Shown here: one piece after another, positions 1 to 7,587 of the stretch
How the letters are laid out: each line of letters begins with the position of its first letter
Numbering within the stretch: position 1 is the first letter of the stretch
Origin: Jatrophihabitans endophyticus
GTDB lineage: Bacteria; Actinomycetota; Actinomycetes; Mycobacteriales; Jatrophihabitantaceae
Length of the DNA: 64,000 bases
Direction of reading: 5' to 3'
Assembly: GCF_900129455.1 (NCBI RefSeq)
Contig: NZ_FQVU01000004.1
Span: forward strand, 124,001 to 188,000
Translations under genes and position numbers: made by a program
The notes under the pieces: model-generated
Told to the model about the DNA's origin: nothing
Databases searched by the model: none
Seen by the model: the letters and a program-made list of their open reading frames with translations, nothing else

Positions 1-671
1 CGCTGTCGCTCACCCGGGTGCCCGACACCGTGTCGATGCGGCAGGCGGCACTCCTCGCCGACGCCGTCGCCACGCCCTACGGCGCGGTCGTCAACACCGC
101 GCAGCTGCGCGTCGGCGAGTCCGTCGGCGTGTGGGGACTCGGTGGCGTGGGCACGCACATCGTCCAGATCGCGCGGCTGGTCGGCGCCGCACCCATCATC
201 GCCCTCGACCTCGTCCCCGAGGTCCGGGAACGGGCGCTCGAACTGGGTGCCGACCTCGCCGTCGACCCCACCGCACCCGACGCCGCCGACCGCATCCGCG
301 AGGCGACCGGCGGTCGCGGTCTCGACACCGCGTTCGACGCGGTCGGCGTCCCCGCGACGTTCGAGCAGGCACGCTGGTCGGTGCGCGTGGGCGGCCGCCT
401 CGTCGTGGTGGGGATGAGCAACCAGAGCATCGAGCTCGGCGACACGATGACCCTCGGTCTCGCCCGAGTCGCGATCCTCGGTCATCTCGGTTACAAGAAC
501 GAGGACATCGCGACGTTGGCCGACCTCGTCGCGCGCGGCCGTCTCGACCTCTCGCGCTCGGTCAGCGACGTCGTCGCGCTGGACGACGTGGCCGACGGCA
601 TCCGCCGTCTCGAGCAGCACGAGGGGAACCCGATCCGCATCCTCGTCCGCCCCGGCGACGACGTCGACTGA
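1..671 (+). CDS. Zinc-type alcohol dehydrogenase-like protein, C-terminal part (5' end outside window)
   Basis: The reading frame is open from base 3 and ends with TGA at 669-671, so the gene starts upstream of the window. About 222 residues remain. They hold the Rossmann NAD(P)-binding half of a medium-chain dehydrogenase: a glycine motif GLGGVG near residue 45, an acidic end of strand 2 (ALDLVPE) and the typical FDAVG and VVVGM strands. The GroES-like catalytic domain with the zinc ligands lies outside, so substrate and zinc dependence cannot be judged. The family oxidises alcohols or reduces enones and quinones with NAD(P)H. The internal GTG at base 18 is not a credible start because it falls inside the conserved fold. 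Confidence 0.85.
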   Translation, partial: LSLTRVPDTVSMRQAALLADAVATPYGAVVNTAQLRVGESVGVWGLGGVGTHIVQIARLVGAAPIIALDLVPEVRERALELGADLAVDPTAPDAADRIREATGGRGLDTAFDAVGVPATFEQARWSVRVGGRLVVVGMSNQSIELGDTMTLGLARVAILGHLGYKNEDIATLADLVARGRLDLSRSVSDVVALDDVADGIRRLEQHEGNPIRILVRPGDDVD

Positions 672-686
672 CGCGCCCGGGGCGGG

Positions 687-1127
687 TCAGCTCCCGGCGG
701 GCGTCGGATCGGCGCCGGCGACGCCGCGGGGCCCCGCGTCGGCCGGCTCCAGCAGCGCCAGCATGTCGTCGAGCCCGAAGAACCGCGCGACGTCCAGTGC
801 CGAACGCGGGCCGGTGCGCGGATCGGCGCCGGCGGCGAGCAGCGCCGACACGCCCGCCCCGGAGCGGCGGAAGGTCGCGGCGGCGAGCGCCGTCTGCCCG
901 CGGTCGTTGACCCGCTCGGGATCCGCCCCGGCGGCGAGGAGCGCCTGCACGGTGGCGGGGTGATCGTGGTACGCCGCCAGCACCAACAACGTGTCGCCGG
1001 ACTCGTTGGTCAGGTTGGCCGGCACCCCGGCGTCGATCGCGGCGCGCAGCTCGGCCGTCCGACCCTCGCGGGCGAGGTCGAACATGCCGGCCAGGAAGGC
1101 AAGCTCGTCGTCGGTCAATTCGGTCAT
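687..1127 (-). CDS. Ankyrin-repeat protein
   Basis: A 146-residue protein made almost wholly of ankyrin repeats: roughly residues 20-50, 52-85 and 86-118, each with the TPL/TAL-like turn and the LLAAGADP loop. Such small cytosolic ankyrin proteins usually act as protein-binding scaffolds; no catalytic domain is present and the partner is unknown. A good ribosome site (GAGGAGG) lies just before the ATG at 1127. It is convergent with the dehydrogenase and divergent from the radical SAM gene, so the 100-bp gap before the latter probably serves both. Confidence 0.8.
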   Translation of the reverse strand: MTELTDDELAFLAGMFDLAREGRTAELRAAIDAGVPANLTNESGDTLLVLAAYHDHPATVQALLAAGADPERVNDRGQTALAAATFRRSGAGVSALLAAGADPRTGPRSALDVARFFGLDDMLALLEPADAGPRGVAGADPTPAGS

Positions 1128-1225
1128 CGTCGTCCTCCTCTCCGAGTGGGATTACCCGGATGCCGGTGCTGCATGCGTCGCGCGTCCGGCGGAAGTTCGG
1201 CCGACCGCTGGGCGTTGGAGCGGAC

Positions 1226-2341
1226 GTGACGAACGCCGGCGCACCCGACGACGCGGTCGAACCGTCCGGCGCCCCGCCGCGCCGGTGGGTGCCGCGGCAC
1301 GTGCTCGTCACCCGGTCGGCGGCCCTGCTGCCCCACGGAGCACAGATGCTCGCGCGGTGCGAGGCGGCCGGCGTGCGGGACGTCGCCGTGCTCGCCGGTG
1401 ACCGGCTGCCGAGCCTGCGCGGTTCCGAGCGCGAGGTGTACGCCCGCGCGAAGCAGACCCTGGCGGTCGTCGTCGCGCCGCCGAGCGCGCTGCGTCCGCA
1501 ACCGATCCCCCCGAGTGCCGACTGGCGGCTCGACCTCGCCAAGGGGTGCCCGGCGCACTGTCAGTACTGCTATCTCGCCGGGTCGCTGTCGGGGCCGCCG
1601 ATCACCCGCGCCTACGCGAACCTCGACGACGTCCTCGCGCCGATACCGGGCCACGCCGGGCGGGGCAGCGTCACGACCGGGGACGCGCGTCGCGGCCGCG
1701 AGGGCACCACGTTCGAGCTGTCCTGTTACACCGACCCGCTCGGGCTGGAGGCCGTCACCGGCTCGCTGTCGACGGCCGTCGCCCGCGTCGGCCGTGGCGA
1801 GTTCGGCGACGGTGTCGGGCTGAGGTTCACGACCAAGTTCGATGACGTCGCGCCGCTCGTCGGGTTGCCGCACGGCGGGCGCACCCGCGTGCGGATGTCG
1901 GTCAACTCGGCCGCCGTCGCGCAGCGCTTCGAGGGCGGTACGGCGACTGTCGCCGCGCGGCTCGCGGCGTTGCGCGCGCTCGCGGCGGACGGTTACCCCG
2001 TGGGCCTGACGGTCGCCCCGGTGATGCCGCTGCCCGGCTGGCGCGAGGAGTACGCGGCGCTGCTGCGCGACGCCGCCGCGGCGCTGGCCGGCATCCCCGC
2101 GCCGGACCTGACGGTCGAGCTGATCACCCACCGGTTCACCGACGCCAGCCGTGCGGTGCTGCTGGGCTGGTACCCGCGCACCCGACTCGACCTCGACGAG
2201 TCCGCCCGCACCGTCAAGCGGACCAAGTTCGGCGGCGCGAAGTACGTCTACCCCGCACCGCTGATGCGCGAGCTGCGGGGCTGGTTCGAGCGGGAGCTCG
2301 CGGCCACCCTGCCCGGGGCACGACTGCTCTACTGGACGTGA
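1226..2341 (+). CDS. Spore photoproduct lyase family radical SAM protein
   Basis: The 371-residue protein carries the radical SAM cluster motif C-x3-C-x2-C (GCPAHCQYCY, about residues 107-116) and, about 55 residues later, SCYTD. The Cys of SCYTD matches the hydrogen-donor Cys of Bacillus spore photoproduct lyase (Cys141), which repairs the UV thymine dimer 5-thyminyl-5,6-dihydrothymine. The C-terminal tyrosine-rich segment (KYVYP) also fits SplB. I chose GTG 1226, which has a GGAG five bases upstream; an ATG at 1160 would add 22 residues without similarity to the family. Actinobacterial members occur in organisms without endospores, so the substrate is unproven here. Confidence 0.8.
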   Translation: MTNAGAPDDAVEPSGAPPRRWVPRHVLVTRSAALLPHGAQMLARCEAAGVRDVAVLAGDRLPSLRGSEREVYARAKQTLAVVVAPPSALRPQPIPPSADWRLDLAKGCPAHCQYCYLAGSLSGPPITRAYANLDDVLAPIPGHAGRGSVTTGDARRGREGTTFELSCYTDPLGLEAVTGSLSTAVARVGRGEFGDGVGLRFTTKFDDVAPLVGLPHGGRTRVRMSVNSAAVAQRFEGGTATVAARLAALRALAADGYPVGLTVAPVMPLPGWREEYAALLRDAAAALAGIPAPDLTVELITHRFTDASRAVLLGWYPRTRLDLDESARTVKRTKFGGAKYVYPAPLMRELRGWFERELAATLPGARLLYWT

Positions 2342-2357
2342 CGGCCGGGTCCGCCGC

Positions 2358-2813
2358 TCAGCCCTCGACGACGCGCCCGGGCAGCAGGGTGGTCAGCGCC
2401 TCCTGCAGTTGGTCGGGGCTGTTGGCGCGGTAGAGGTCCACGACCGTCGACGTGCCGTCGGTGAAGGTCATCGCGAGTCGTCGCGCGATCGTGGTGCGGC
2501 TGACGACGATCGACGCGACGGCCTCGAGCGGAGTCTCGCCGCGCAGCGACTTCGGCGTCGAGTTCCAGTACCCGACCCCGAAGTAGACGAGGCGACGATT
2601 GGTCGCGCCGACCCAGAACACCCGATCCTGCGGAACGACACCGGCCCACCCGCCGGCCCCGGGACCTTCTCCCATCTCGACACCGGTCGCGCTGCTCGCC
2701 ATCGCCTTCATCGGTGCGTTCTTGCCCGCCGCCTTGCACCCGCCGAGCAGTTCCTCGCCCGGTGCGAGCAGCGGCGTCATCGGCTTCGTCAGCGTGGTCT
2801 TCCCGTCGGCCAT
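2358..2813 (-). CDS. Conserved hypothetical protein, 151 residues
   Basis: I do not recognise a named family. The protein has no signal peptide or membrane segment. It starts MADGKTTLTK, contains a basic stretch near residues 25-37, and from about residue 60 to the end looks like a beta-rich PH-like fold (DRVFWVGATNRRLVYFG, then a strand run ending DLYRANSP and a C-terminal helix LQEALTTLL). This layout resembles bacterial PH-like or YdhI-type lipid/protein-binding modules, but that is inference. The gene is convergent with the radical SAM gene (16-nt gap) and divergent from the acetyltransferase. Confidence 0.6.
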   Translation of the reverse strand: MADGKTTLTKPMTPLLAPGEELLGGCKAAGKNAPMKAMASSATGVEMGEGPGAGGWAGVVPQDRVFWVGATNRRLVYFGVGYWNSTPKSLRGETPLEAVASIVVSRTTIARRLAMTFTDGTSTVVDLYRANSPDQLQEALTTLLPGRVVEG

Positions 2814-2891
2814 GGCGACGATCCTGGCGGCAACGCGCGGCGTGGTCCAGACGGGTGTCGCCGCGGTCGCGCATCTGGGACGGTGGTCACC

Positions 2892-3458
2892 GTGTCCATC
2901 TCCCTGCGACCGGTCGACGCGGCGTGTTTCGACGACGTCCAGCTCGTGTTCGGCACGAGGGGGCAGGCAGCTCGTTGCCAGTGCCAGGGCTACCGACTGG
3001 GCTGGTACGACCAGCACTCCGACGACGTCGCGGGTCGGCGCGAGCTGCTGCGCGACCAGGTGATCGAGGGGCACGGGCTGCTGGCCTACCTCGACGACGA
3101 GCCGGTCGGTTGGTGCTCGCTCGCCCCACGCCGGGACTACCCCTACCTGCGGCAGACCACGTGGAAGGGACGCAGCGAGGACAAGGACGACCCGGACGTC
3201 TGGGCGGTCACGTGCTTCGTCACCAGAGCGGGGTGCCGCAAGCAGGGCGTGGCCCGTGCGCTCGCGGTCGGCACGGTCGACGTCGCGCGCGACGGCGGCG
3301 CCCGCACGGTCGAGGCGTACCCGATGAAGCCGGCGCCGGGCAAGGACGTCCCGTGGGGGGAGATGCACGTCGGCTCGCTGGGCATGTTCCTCGCTGCGGG
3401 CTACCGGGTCGTGCACACGCCGTCGTTGCGCCGCGCGGTCGTCCGCTACGACCTCTGA
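2892..3458 (+). CDS. GNAT-family N-acetyltransferase
   Basis: A 188-residue protein with the GNAT acetyl-CoA-binding region: strand CFVTRAGCRKQGVARALA (about residues 111-128), in which the loop RKQGVA matches the R/Q-x-x-G-x-A motif A. N-terminal residues RCQCQGYRLGW are typical of a frequent actinobacterial GNAT subgroup. It would transfer an acetyl group from acetyl-CoA to an amine; the substrate is unknown. The start is GTG 2892, about 11 nt after GGGA; GTG 2883 is an alternative adding three residues. Confidence 0.75.
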   Translation: MSISLRPVDAACFDDVQLVFGTRGQAARCQCQGYRLGWYDQHSDDVAGRRELLRDQVIEGHGLLAYLDDEPVGWCSLAPRRDYPYLRQTTWKGRSEDKDDPDVWAVTCFVTRAGCRKQGVARALAVGTVDVARDGGARTVEAYPMKPAPGKDVPWGEMHVGSLGMFLAAGYRVVHTPSLRRAVVRYDL

Positions 3459-3475
3459 GCGGCGGATCGCCTCGG

Positions 3476-4147
3476 TCAGCCGCCGAAGCAGTCGTCGCCG
3501 GAGCGCGGCTGATCGACGTGCGTCGTGCGCGCGGCCACCTGCGCGGTCAGGCACTCGTCGCCGTAGCGGATCCACACGTAGTGGGGGAGCTGCCGCCCGA
3601 CGGTGACCGTGTAGTCGGACCCGAGGGCCGCGACGAGCGCGGCGCGCACCGCCGCGGCCCGCGCACGGTCGCCGTGCAGGCCGGCGAGCGTGCGGACCGT
3701 GACCACCCGGGTCCGGGCGGTGACGCCGGCGGGCATCGCCGGGTGTTCGACGTCGAGCGGACGGGTCGTCGGGCACGTCGTCTCGTGCGCCTTGCCCCAG
3801 TCCGACGCGCGGGGGTAGGCAAAGGAGTAGCGGTAGCACCGGGTGGCGGTGCTGCCGCGGACGTCGACCGCGTGCCGGTTCACGACGATGCGCAGGACGA
3901 CGCTGCCACCCCACGTCGAGCCGCGCACCGCCATGGCGTCGATCGTGGTGTCGGCGGCCGTGCCGGTGACGCTCGCGGCCGCGACCCGGGCCGGGATCGG
4001 CCCCCGCACCCGAGTCATCACGACGCCGGCGGTGTCGGCGTGCTGCTGCACCGCGTCCGCCGCGGGCGAGGAGCAGGCCGCGAGCACCGCGACGCCGATG
4101 GACGACAGTGCGACGACGGCGTCGAACCGCACGCGGATGACGGCCAC
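3476..4147 (-). CDS. Putative lipoprotein, unknown function
   Basis: A 223-residue protein with a lipoprotein signal: basic N-terminus, hydrophobic run and lipobox VLAAC at about residue 25, so it should be anchored to the outer face of the membrane. The mature part has several Cys residues (for example near SGDDCFGG at the very end) that could form disulphides. No enzyme motif is recognised. The GTG at 4147 is chosen because a TAGGGT box (4154-4159 on this strand) ends six bases before it, the pattern of a leaderless promoter; TTG 4153 would lie inside that spacer. Confidence 0.65.
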   Translation of the reverse strand: MAVIRVRFDAVVALSSIGVAVLAACSSPAADAVQQHADTAGVVMTRVRGPIPARVAAASVTGTAADTTIDAMAVRGSTWGGSVVLRIVVNRHAVDVRGSTATRCYRYSFAYPRASDWGKAHETTCPTTRPLDVEHPAMPAGVTARTRVVTVRTLAGLHGDRARAAAVRAALVAALGSDYTVTVGRQLPHYVWIRYGDECLTAQVAARTTHVDQPRSGDDCFGG

Positions 4148-4228
4148 GGCCAAACCCTAGGCACCGGGGGTGTCGTGTCGGCCGTCCGTGACCCGATCGG
4201 TATTCGCGCGGTACGTCCGGGCGACGTG

Positions 4229-4684
4229 TCAGTTGCCCACCCGTCGGGCCAACCGGTCGAGCCCGTCGCGGACGAGCCGGGCGTATCCGTCGTCGCCGAG
4301 CGACGCGGTGGCGGCGAGCCCGAGGCGGGCGTGCTCGGCGGCCCGCGCGCGGTTGCCGAGCCGGCGGTGGCACTCGCCGACGTTGAGGTGCAGGGACGGG
4401 TACAGCGCGGCGGCCGAGGCCGCCATCCCGCTCGCCGTCACGCGCTCGTCGGTGACCTCGCCGGCCGCGGCCAGCGCGCGTTCGTCCCAGCGCAACTCCT
4501 GCGCGACGTCGTCCTGCACGTCGGCCAGCGCGTGCGCGACGGCGCAGCGGTGCAACGGATCGCCGGTGTCGGCCCCGATGTCGGCCCACAGCTCGTCGAG
4601 CAGCTCGCGCGCCCGCGCCGGGTCGGCGACGACCGCGGCCCCGACCCGGGCGAGTACCGGGTCGGGGCCGTCGGGCGGTGTCAT
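4229..4684 (-). CDS. Hypothetical TPR-like helical protein
   Basis: A 151-residue, Ala/Leu-rich all-helical protein. The end (LHLNVGECHRRLGNRARAAEHARLGL) is a tetratricopeptide-like helix pair, so a small protein-binding role is likely; nothing points to catalysis. The start at ATG 4684 is supported by TACGGT at 4692-4697 (minus strand), exactly seven bases upstream, which fits a leaderless promoter. A longer start at 4714 would nearly abut the MFS exporter stop. It follows the exporter gene on the same strand. Confidence 0.6.
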   Translation of the reverse strand: MTPPDGPDPVLARVGAAVVADPARARELLDELWADIGADTGDPLHRCAVAHALADVQDDVAQELRWDERALAAAGEVTDERVTASGMAASAAALYPSLHLNVGECHRRLGNRARAAEHARLGLAATASLGDDGYARLVRDGLDRLARRVGN

Positions 4685-4718
4685 GTGCGCGACCGTATGC
4701 GCTACGGCCGACATCGGG

Positions 4719-6209
4719 TCAGACGAGCGACCCCAGCTCCGCGGCGTGCTCGAGTTCGGTCTCGCCGCTCGCGTCCGCGGTCGGCGAGCGATGGGCGGTG
4801 ACGAGCACCAGCGCCAGCACGGTGGCCAGGACGAGCGCGCCCAGCCCCCACGTGAACGCGACCGTGTAGCCGTGGACGAGGCCGGCGGGGGCGGCCTTCG
4901 CGCCGTGGTCGGCGATGTAGTGCGTGGTGGCGGTCGCGGCGATGGTGTTGAGCAACGCGGTGCCCAGCGAGCCGCCGACCTGCTGCGTCGTGTTGACCAG
5001 CGCGCTGGCCACGCCCGCGTCCCGGTGGTCGACGCCGATGAGCGCGGTGCTCGACAGCGCCACGAAGGCGAAGCCCATGCCGAGGCTCATGACGATCTCC
5101 GCCGGCAGCACGTGGGAGGCGAAGCCCGAGTCGACCTTCAGCTGGGTGAAGAGCACCATGCCGATCGCTGCGGCGGCGGTGCCGCCGGCCATGAGCGGAC
5201 GCGGGCCGATGCGGGGGAGCAGATTGCTCGCGAGCCCGGCCGCCACGACGATGCCCGCGCTGAAGGGCAGGAACGCGAGTCCGGACTTGAGCGCGCTGTA
5301 CTGCAGCGTCCCCTGCATGTAGTAGACGAGGAACAGGAACATGCCGAAGAGCGACAGGCCGATCAGCAGCGAGACGAGGAACGCTCCGGCGCGGTTGCGT
5401 TCGGTGAAGACGCGGGGCGGCAACAGCGGCTCGGCGGTGCGGCTCTCGATCACGACGAACGCGAGCAGCAGCACCACGGCCGCGGCGAGCAGCACGATCG
5501 TGCTGGTGGCCGACCAGCCGCTCTCGTTGGCCTTGGTGAACCCGTAGACGAGGGCGAGCAGGCCGAGCGTGCTCGTCACGACGCCGGGAATGTCGTAGCG
5601 CGGCTTGCCCTCGGCGCGGCTCTCGTGGACGACGAGGAAGCCGGCGATGGCGGTCGCGATGGCGATCGGGGTGTTGACCAGCAGCGTCCAACGCCAGGAC
5701 GCGTACTCGGTGAGCACGCCACCGAGGATCAGGCCGAGGGCGGCGCCGCCGCCGGAGATGCCGCCATAGACGCCGAAGGCCTTGGCGCGTTCGCGTGGCT
5801 CGGTGAAGGTGACGGTGATCAGCGACAGGGCCGCCGGTGCCATCAGTGCGGCGAACGTCCCCTGCAGTGCGCGGGCGGCGAACAGCTCGCCCTGGTTCTG
5901 GGCGATGCCGCCGATCGCCGAGGCGATGCCGAAGCCGACGAGGCCGATGACGAAGGCGCGCTTGCGGCCGATGAAGTCGGCGATGCGGCCGCCGATGAGC
6001 AGCAGGCCACCGAACGCGAGCGCGTAGGCGGTGACGACCCACTGCCGGTTGGCGTCGGAGATGTGGAGGGCGTGCTGCGCCGACGGCAGCGCGATGTTCA
6101 CGATGCTGGCGTCCAGCACGACGATCAGTTGGGCGACGGCGATGACGGTCAGCGCCAGCCAGCGGCGCGGGTCCTTCGCGACGTACGGGTCGCGGGCTAC
6201 GGAACTCAT
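4719..6209 (-). CDS. MFS multidrug exporter, DHA2 (EmrB/QacA) family
   Basis: A 496-residue integral membrane protein of DHA2 length (14 helices expected). Diagnostic motifs are visible: VVLDASIVNIALPS in helix 1 (motif D1), GRIADFIGRKRAF between helices 2 and 3 (motif A) and the antiporter motif C glycine run GGGAALGLILGG in helix 5. It should expel hydrophobic drugs in exchange for protons. It is transcribed divergently from a MarR regulator 148 bp away, the usual arrangement for a repressor-controlled efflux pump. A minus-strand promoter is visible in that gap. Confidence 0.9.
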   Translation of the reverse strand: MSSVARDPYVAKDPRRWLALTVIAVAQLIVVLDASIVNIALPSAQHALHISDANRQWVVTAYALAFGGLLLIGGRIADFIGRKRAFVIGLVGFGIASAIGGIAQNQGELFAARALQGTFAALMAPAALSLITVTFTEPRERAKAFGVYGGISGGGAALGLILGGVLTEYASWRWTLLVNTPIAIATAIAGFLVVHESRAEGKPRYDIPGVVTSTLGLLALVYGFTKANESGWSATSTIVLLAAAVVLLLAFVVIESRTAEPLLPPRVFTERNRAGAFLVSLLIGLSLFGMFLFLVYYMQGTLQYSALKSGLAFLPFSAGIVVAAGLASNLLPRIGPRPLMAGGTAAAAIGMVLFTQLKVDSGFASHVLPAEIVMSLGMGFAFVALSSTALIGVDHRDAGVASALVNTTQQVGGSLGTALLNTIAATATTHYIADHGAKAAPAGLVHGYTVAFTWGLGALVLATVLALVLVTAHRSPTADASGETELEHAAELGSLV

Positions 6210-6265
6210 GATGTCTGGTCTTCTTCCGACGATCGGGACGGCCCGCAGACGTGGGGCCGGAGGAG

Positions 6266-6294
6266 ACGCTACGAAGTCCGATCGTCCGAGTCAA
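6266..6294 (-). promoter_or_regulatory. Promoter for the DHA2 exporter
   Basis: On the minus strand TTGACT (6294-6289), 17-bp spacer, TAGCGT (6271-6266). It lies 57 bp before the exporter start. GTCCGA is repeated at 6276, 6284 and 6315 (and ATCCGA at 6299), placing repeated hexamers over and upstream of this promoter, plausible MarR contacts. Confidence 0.5.
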
Positions 6295-6321
6295 GACGAT
6301 CCGATTGCAAGTGGTCCGACT

Positions 6322-6350
6322 TTGACCTATCTAGGTTCGGGTCGTATCAT
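6322..6350 (+). promoter_or_regulatory. Leaderless promoter of marR-type gene with overlapping operator
   Basis: TTGACC (6322-6327), 17-bp spacer, TATCAT (6345-6350), with an ATG beginning seven bases further on at 6358. The -10 box includes the ATG at 6349, so that codon cannot start the transcript. A palindrome ACCTA-TC-TAGGT (6325-6336) overlaps the -35 box and spacer, where a bound repressor would block polymerase: a likely MarR operator. Confidence 0.6.
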
Positions 6351-6357
6351 GCGCGAT

Positions 6358-6852
6358 ATGGGCACCCGTTCCGCTGCTGCGTCGGCCGACGCGCTGCCCA
6401 TGTTCTGCAGCGGGGGCCGTCCGGCGGACCTGATGATGCTGTTGCATGCCGCCGCCGACCGGATGACCGTCGACCTCGACCGTGCCGCCGTGGCGATGGG
6501 GCTCAGCGACGTGCGCGACTGGTTCATCCTCGCCGTGCTCTCCGACGACGCCGACCGCACGCAGCTCGAGCTGAGCCGGATGGTCTGCATCGACAAGACG
6601 ACGCTGATTGCCGTCCTCGACCGCCTCGAACGCCTCGAGCTGATCGTGCGCACGGTGAGCCCGACCGACCGCCGCGTGCGCATCCCGCGCATCACCCCGG
6701 CCGGGCGCAAGGCGTACGCGAAGTTCGCCGTCGCGCGCGATCGTGCCGAGTCCGACGCTCTCGACGGCATCGAGCCCGAGCAGCGGGCCCTGCTGCTCGA
6801 GCTGCTGGGCCGCATCGCCGACCGGCAGACCGCCGCGCAACCGGTGACCTGA
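6358..6852 (+). CDS. MarR-family transcriptional regulator
   Basis: A 164-residue winged-helix regulator. The recognition region reads LELSRMVCIDKTTLIAVLDRLE, followed by the wing TVSPTDRRVRIPRITPAGR with the conserved DxRxxR pattern, then a C-terminal dimerisation helix. It probably represses both itself and the divergent DHA2 exporter, with release by a drug-like ligand. The start at ATG 6358 rather than 6349 follows from the promoter, which would begin the transcript at or one base before this codon. Confidence 0.85.
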   Translation: MGTRSAAASADALPMFCSGGRPADLMMLLHAAADRMTVDLDRAAVAMGLSDVRDWFILAVLSDDADRTQLELSRMVCIDKTTLIAVLDRLERLELIVRTVSPTDRRVRIPRITPAGRKAYAKFAVARDRAESDALDGIEPEQRALLLELLGRIADRQTAAQPVT

Positions 6853-6878
6853 GCCCGCCGGTACGGCAGGATCGGGCC

Positions 6879-7115
6879 ATGTCGTCGTCACGGTGGTCGA
6901 TCCGCTCGCAGGACTCGTTCCTCTGCATCGGCTCGAAGGGCTCGGTGCTCTCGATCGGGTCCGTCGGCTCCTTCGCGTCGATCGGCTCCGTGGGCTCGGC
7001 GTTCTCGGCCTTCTCGGTCGGCTCGTTCGCGAGCGTGCTGTCGGTGCTCGCCGACCGTTCCGACCGCGCGCTGATGTCCTCGCGGTCGCGACGGGGCGTG
7101 CTGACCGCGCGCTGA
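6879..7115 (+). CDS. Small GS-repeat protein, 78 residues
   Basis: A 78-residue protein built of repeated short units of the type (S/F)xSIGSVGS: CIGSKGS, SIGSVGS, SIGSVGS, followed by FSVGS. The period is about six to eight residues with Ile/Val-Gly-Ser at the turns, which could form a narrow beta-solenoid-like strip. It ends with an Arg/Ser-rich tail. No signal peptide or membrane helix. Similar small SIGSxGS proteins occur in other actinobacteria but I know no function for them. It starts 26 bp after the MarR gene and may be cotranscribed. Confidence 0.6.
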   Translation: MSSSRWSIRSQDSFLCIGSKGSVLSIGSVGSFASIGSVGSAFSAFSVGSFASVLSVLADRSDRALMSSRSRRGVLTAR

Positions 7116-7154
7116 CGCGACATCGACGTGGGGCGTCCTTCCCCGACGTCGCGT

Positions 7155-7200
7155 TGATCAAGAGCGGCTTGTGGTCGCTATAGCGACCACAAGCCGCTCT
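7155..7200. repeat. 46-bp palindromic element, copy 1
   Basis: Bases 7161-7200 form a perfect 20-bp inverted repeat with no loop (centre CTATAG), and the outer GATCA/TGATCA bases extend pairing after one mismatch. It lies in a non-coding gap. A related 46-bp copy is at 7466-7511; the two agree at 36 of 46 positions by my alignment. Confidence 0.75.
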
Positions 7201-7270
7201 CGATCATGTGTCACTCGCTCGATGCGCAACGTGATCGCGTCAGGCTGCGTCGCTCTGACAGAGTCACGGG

Positions 7271-7468
7271 GTGCCCGTCGCCCGCGTCTCCCCGGACGTC
7301 CAGATCGCCTACGACACGGTGGGGAGCCCGGACGACCCGGCGGTCCTGCTGGTCATGGGGTTCGGCACGCAGTTGATCGCCTGGCACGACGAGCTGTGCC
7401 GGTTGCTCGTTGAGCGCGGCCGCTACGACGGATGGCTCCCTACACCGCACCCGCCCCGGTGCGCATGA
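7271..7468 (+). pseudogene. Alpha/beta-hydrolase remnant (N-terminal third only)
   Basis: From GTG 7271 the frame encodes the first strands of an alpha/beta-hydrolase: IAYDTVG, then VLLVMGFGTQLIAW with the oxyanion-hole region, then CRLLVERG. In intact relatives this is followed by a FDNRD-like segment and the Ser nucleophile; here similarity stops near 7415 and about 18 unrelated residues lead to a stop. The catalytic Ser, Asp and His are all missing (intact enzymes have 270-300 residues). The fragment sits between two related 46-bp elements. Confidence 0.6.
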
Positions 7469-7511
7469 TCAAGAGGGGGTTGTGGCCGCCCCGGCGACCG
7501 CTACCCGCTCT
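7466..7511. repeat. 46-bp element, copy 2 (degenerate)
   Basis: Same length and same ends (TGATCAAGAG ... CCGCTCT) as the palindrome at 7155-7200, but ten substitutions, mostly in the centre and right arm, have destroyed the symmetry. It lies just after the hydrolase remnant and about 77 bp before the next gene. Confidence 0.6.
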
Positions 7512-7587
7512 TGGTCACGGGTCGGTCGGCGGCCGTACCTGCTAGCGTCCGCGTCCACCACACGTCACGATCAGTCGGGAGGTCCGC

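Noticed and set aside
4719-6294. Long plus-strand frame running through the DHA2 exporter region
   Set aside because: Its product is low-complexity Arg/Ala/Glu sequence, and the minus frame has the clear transporter motifs.
6692-7123. Minus-strand frame with Glu-Pro-Thr repeats opposite the GS-repeat protein
   Set aside because: It is the complement of the repetitive SIGSVGS coding sequence and also overlaps the MarR gene; no ribosome site or promoter on that strand.
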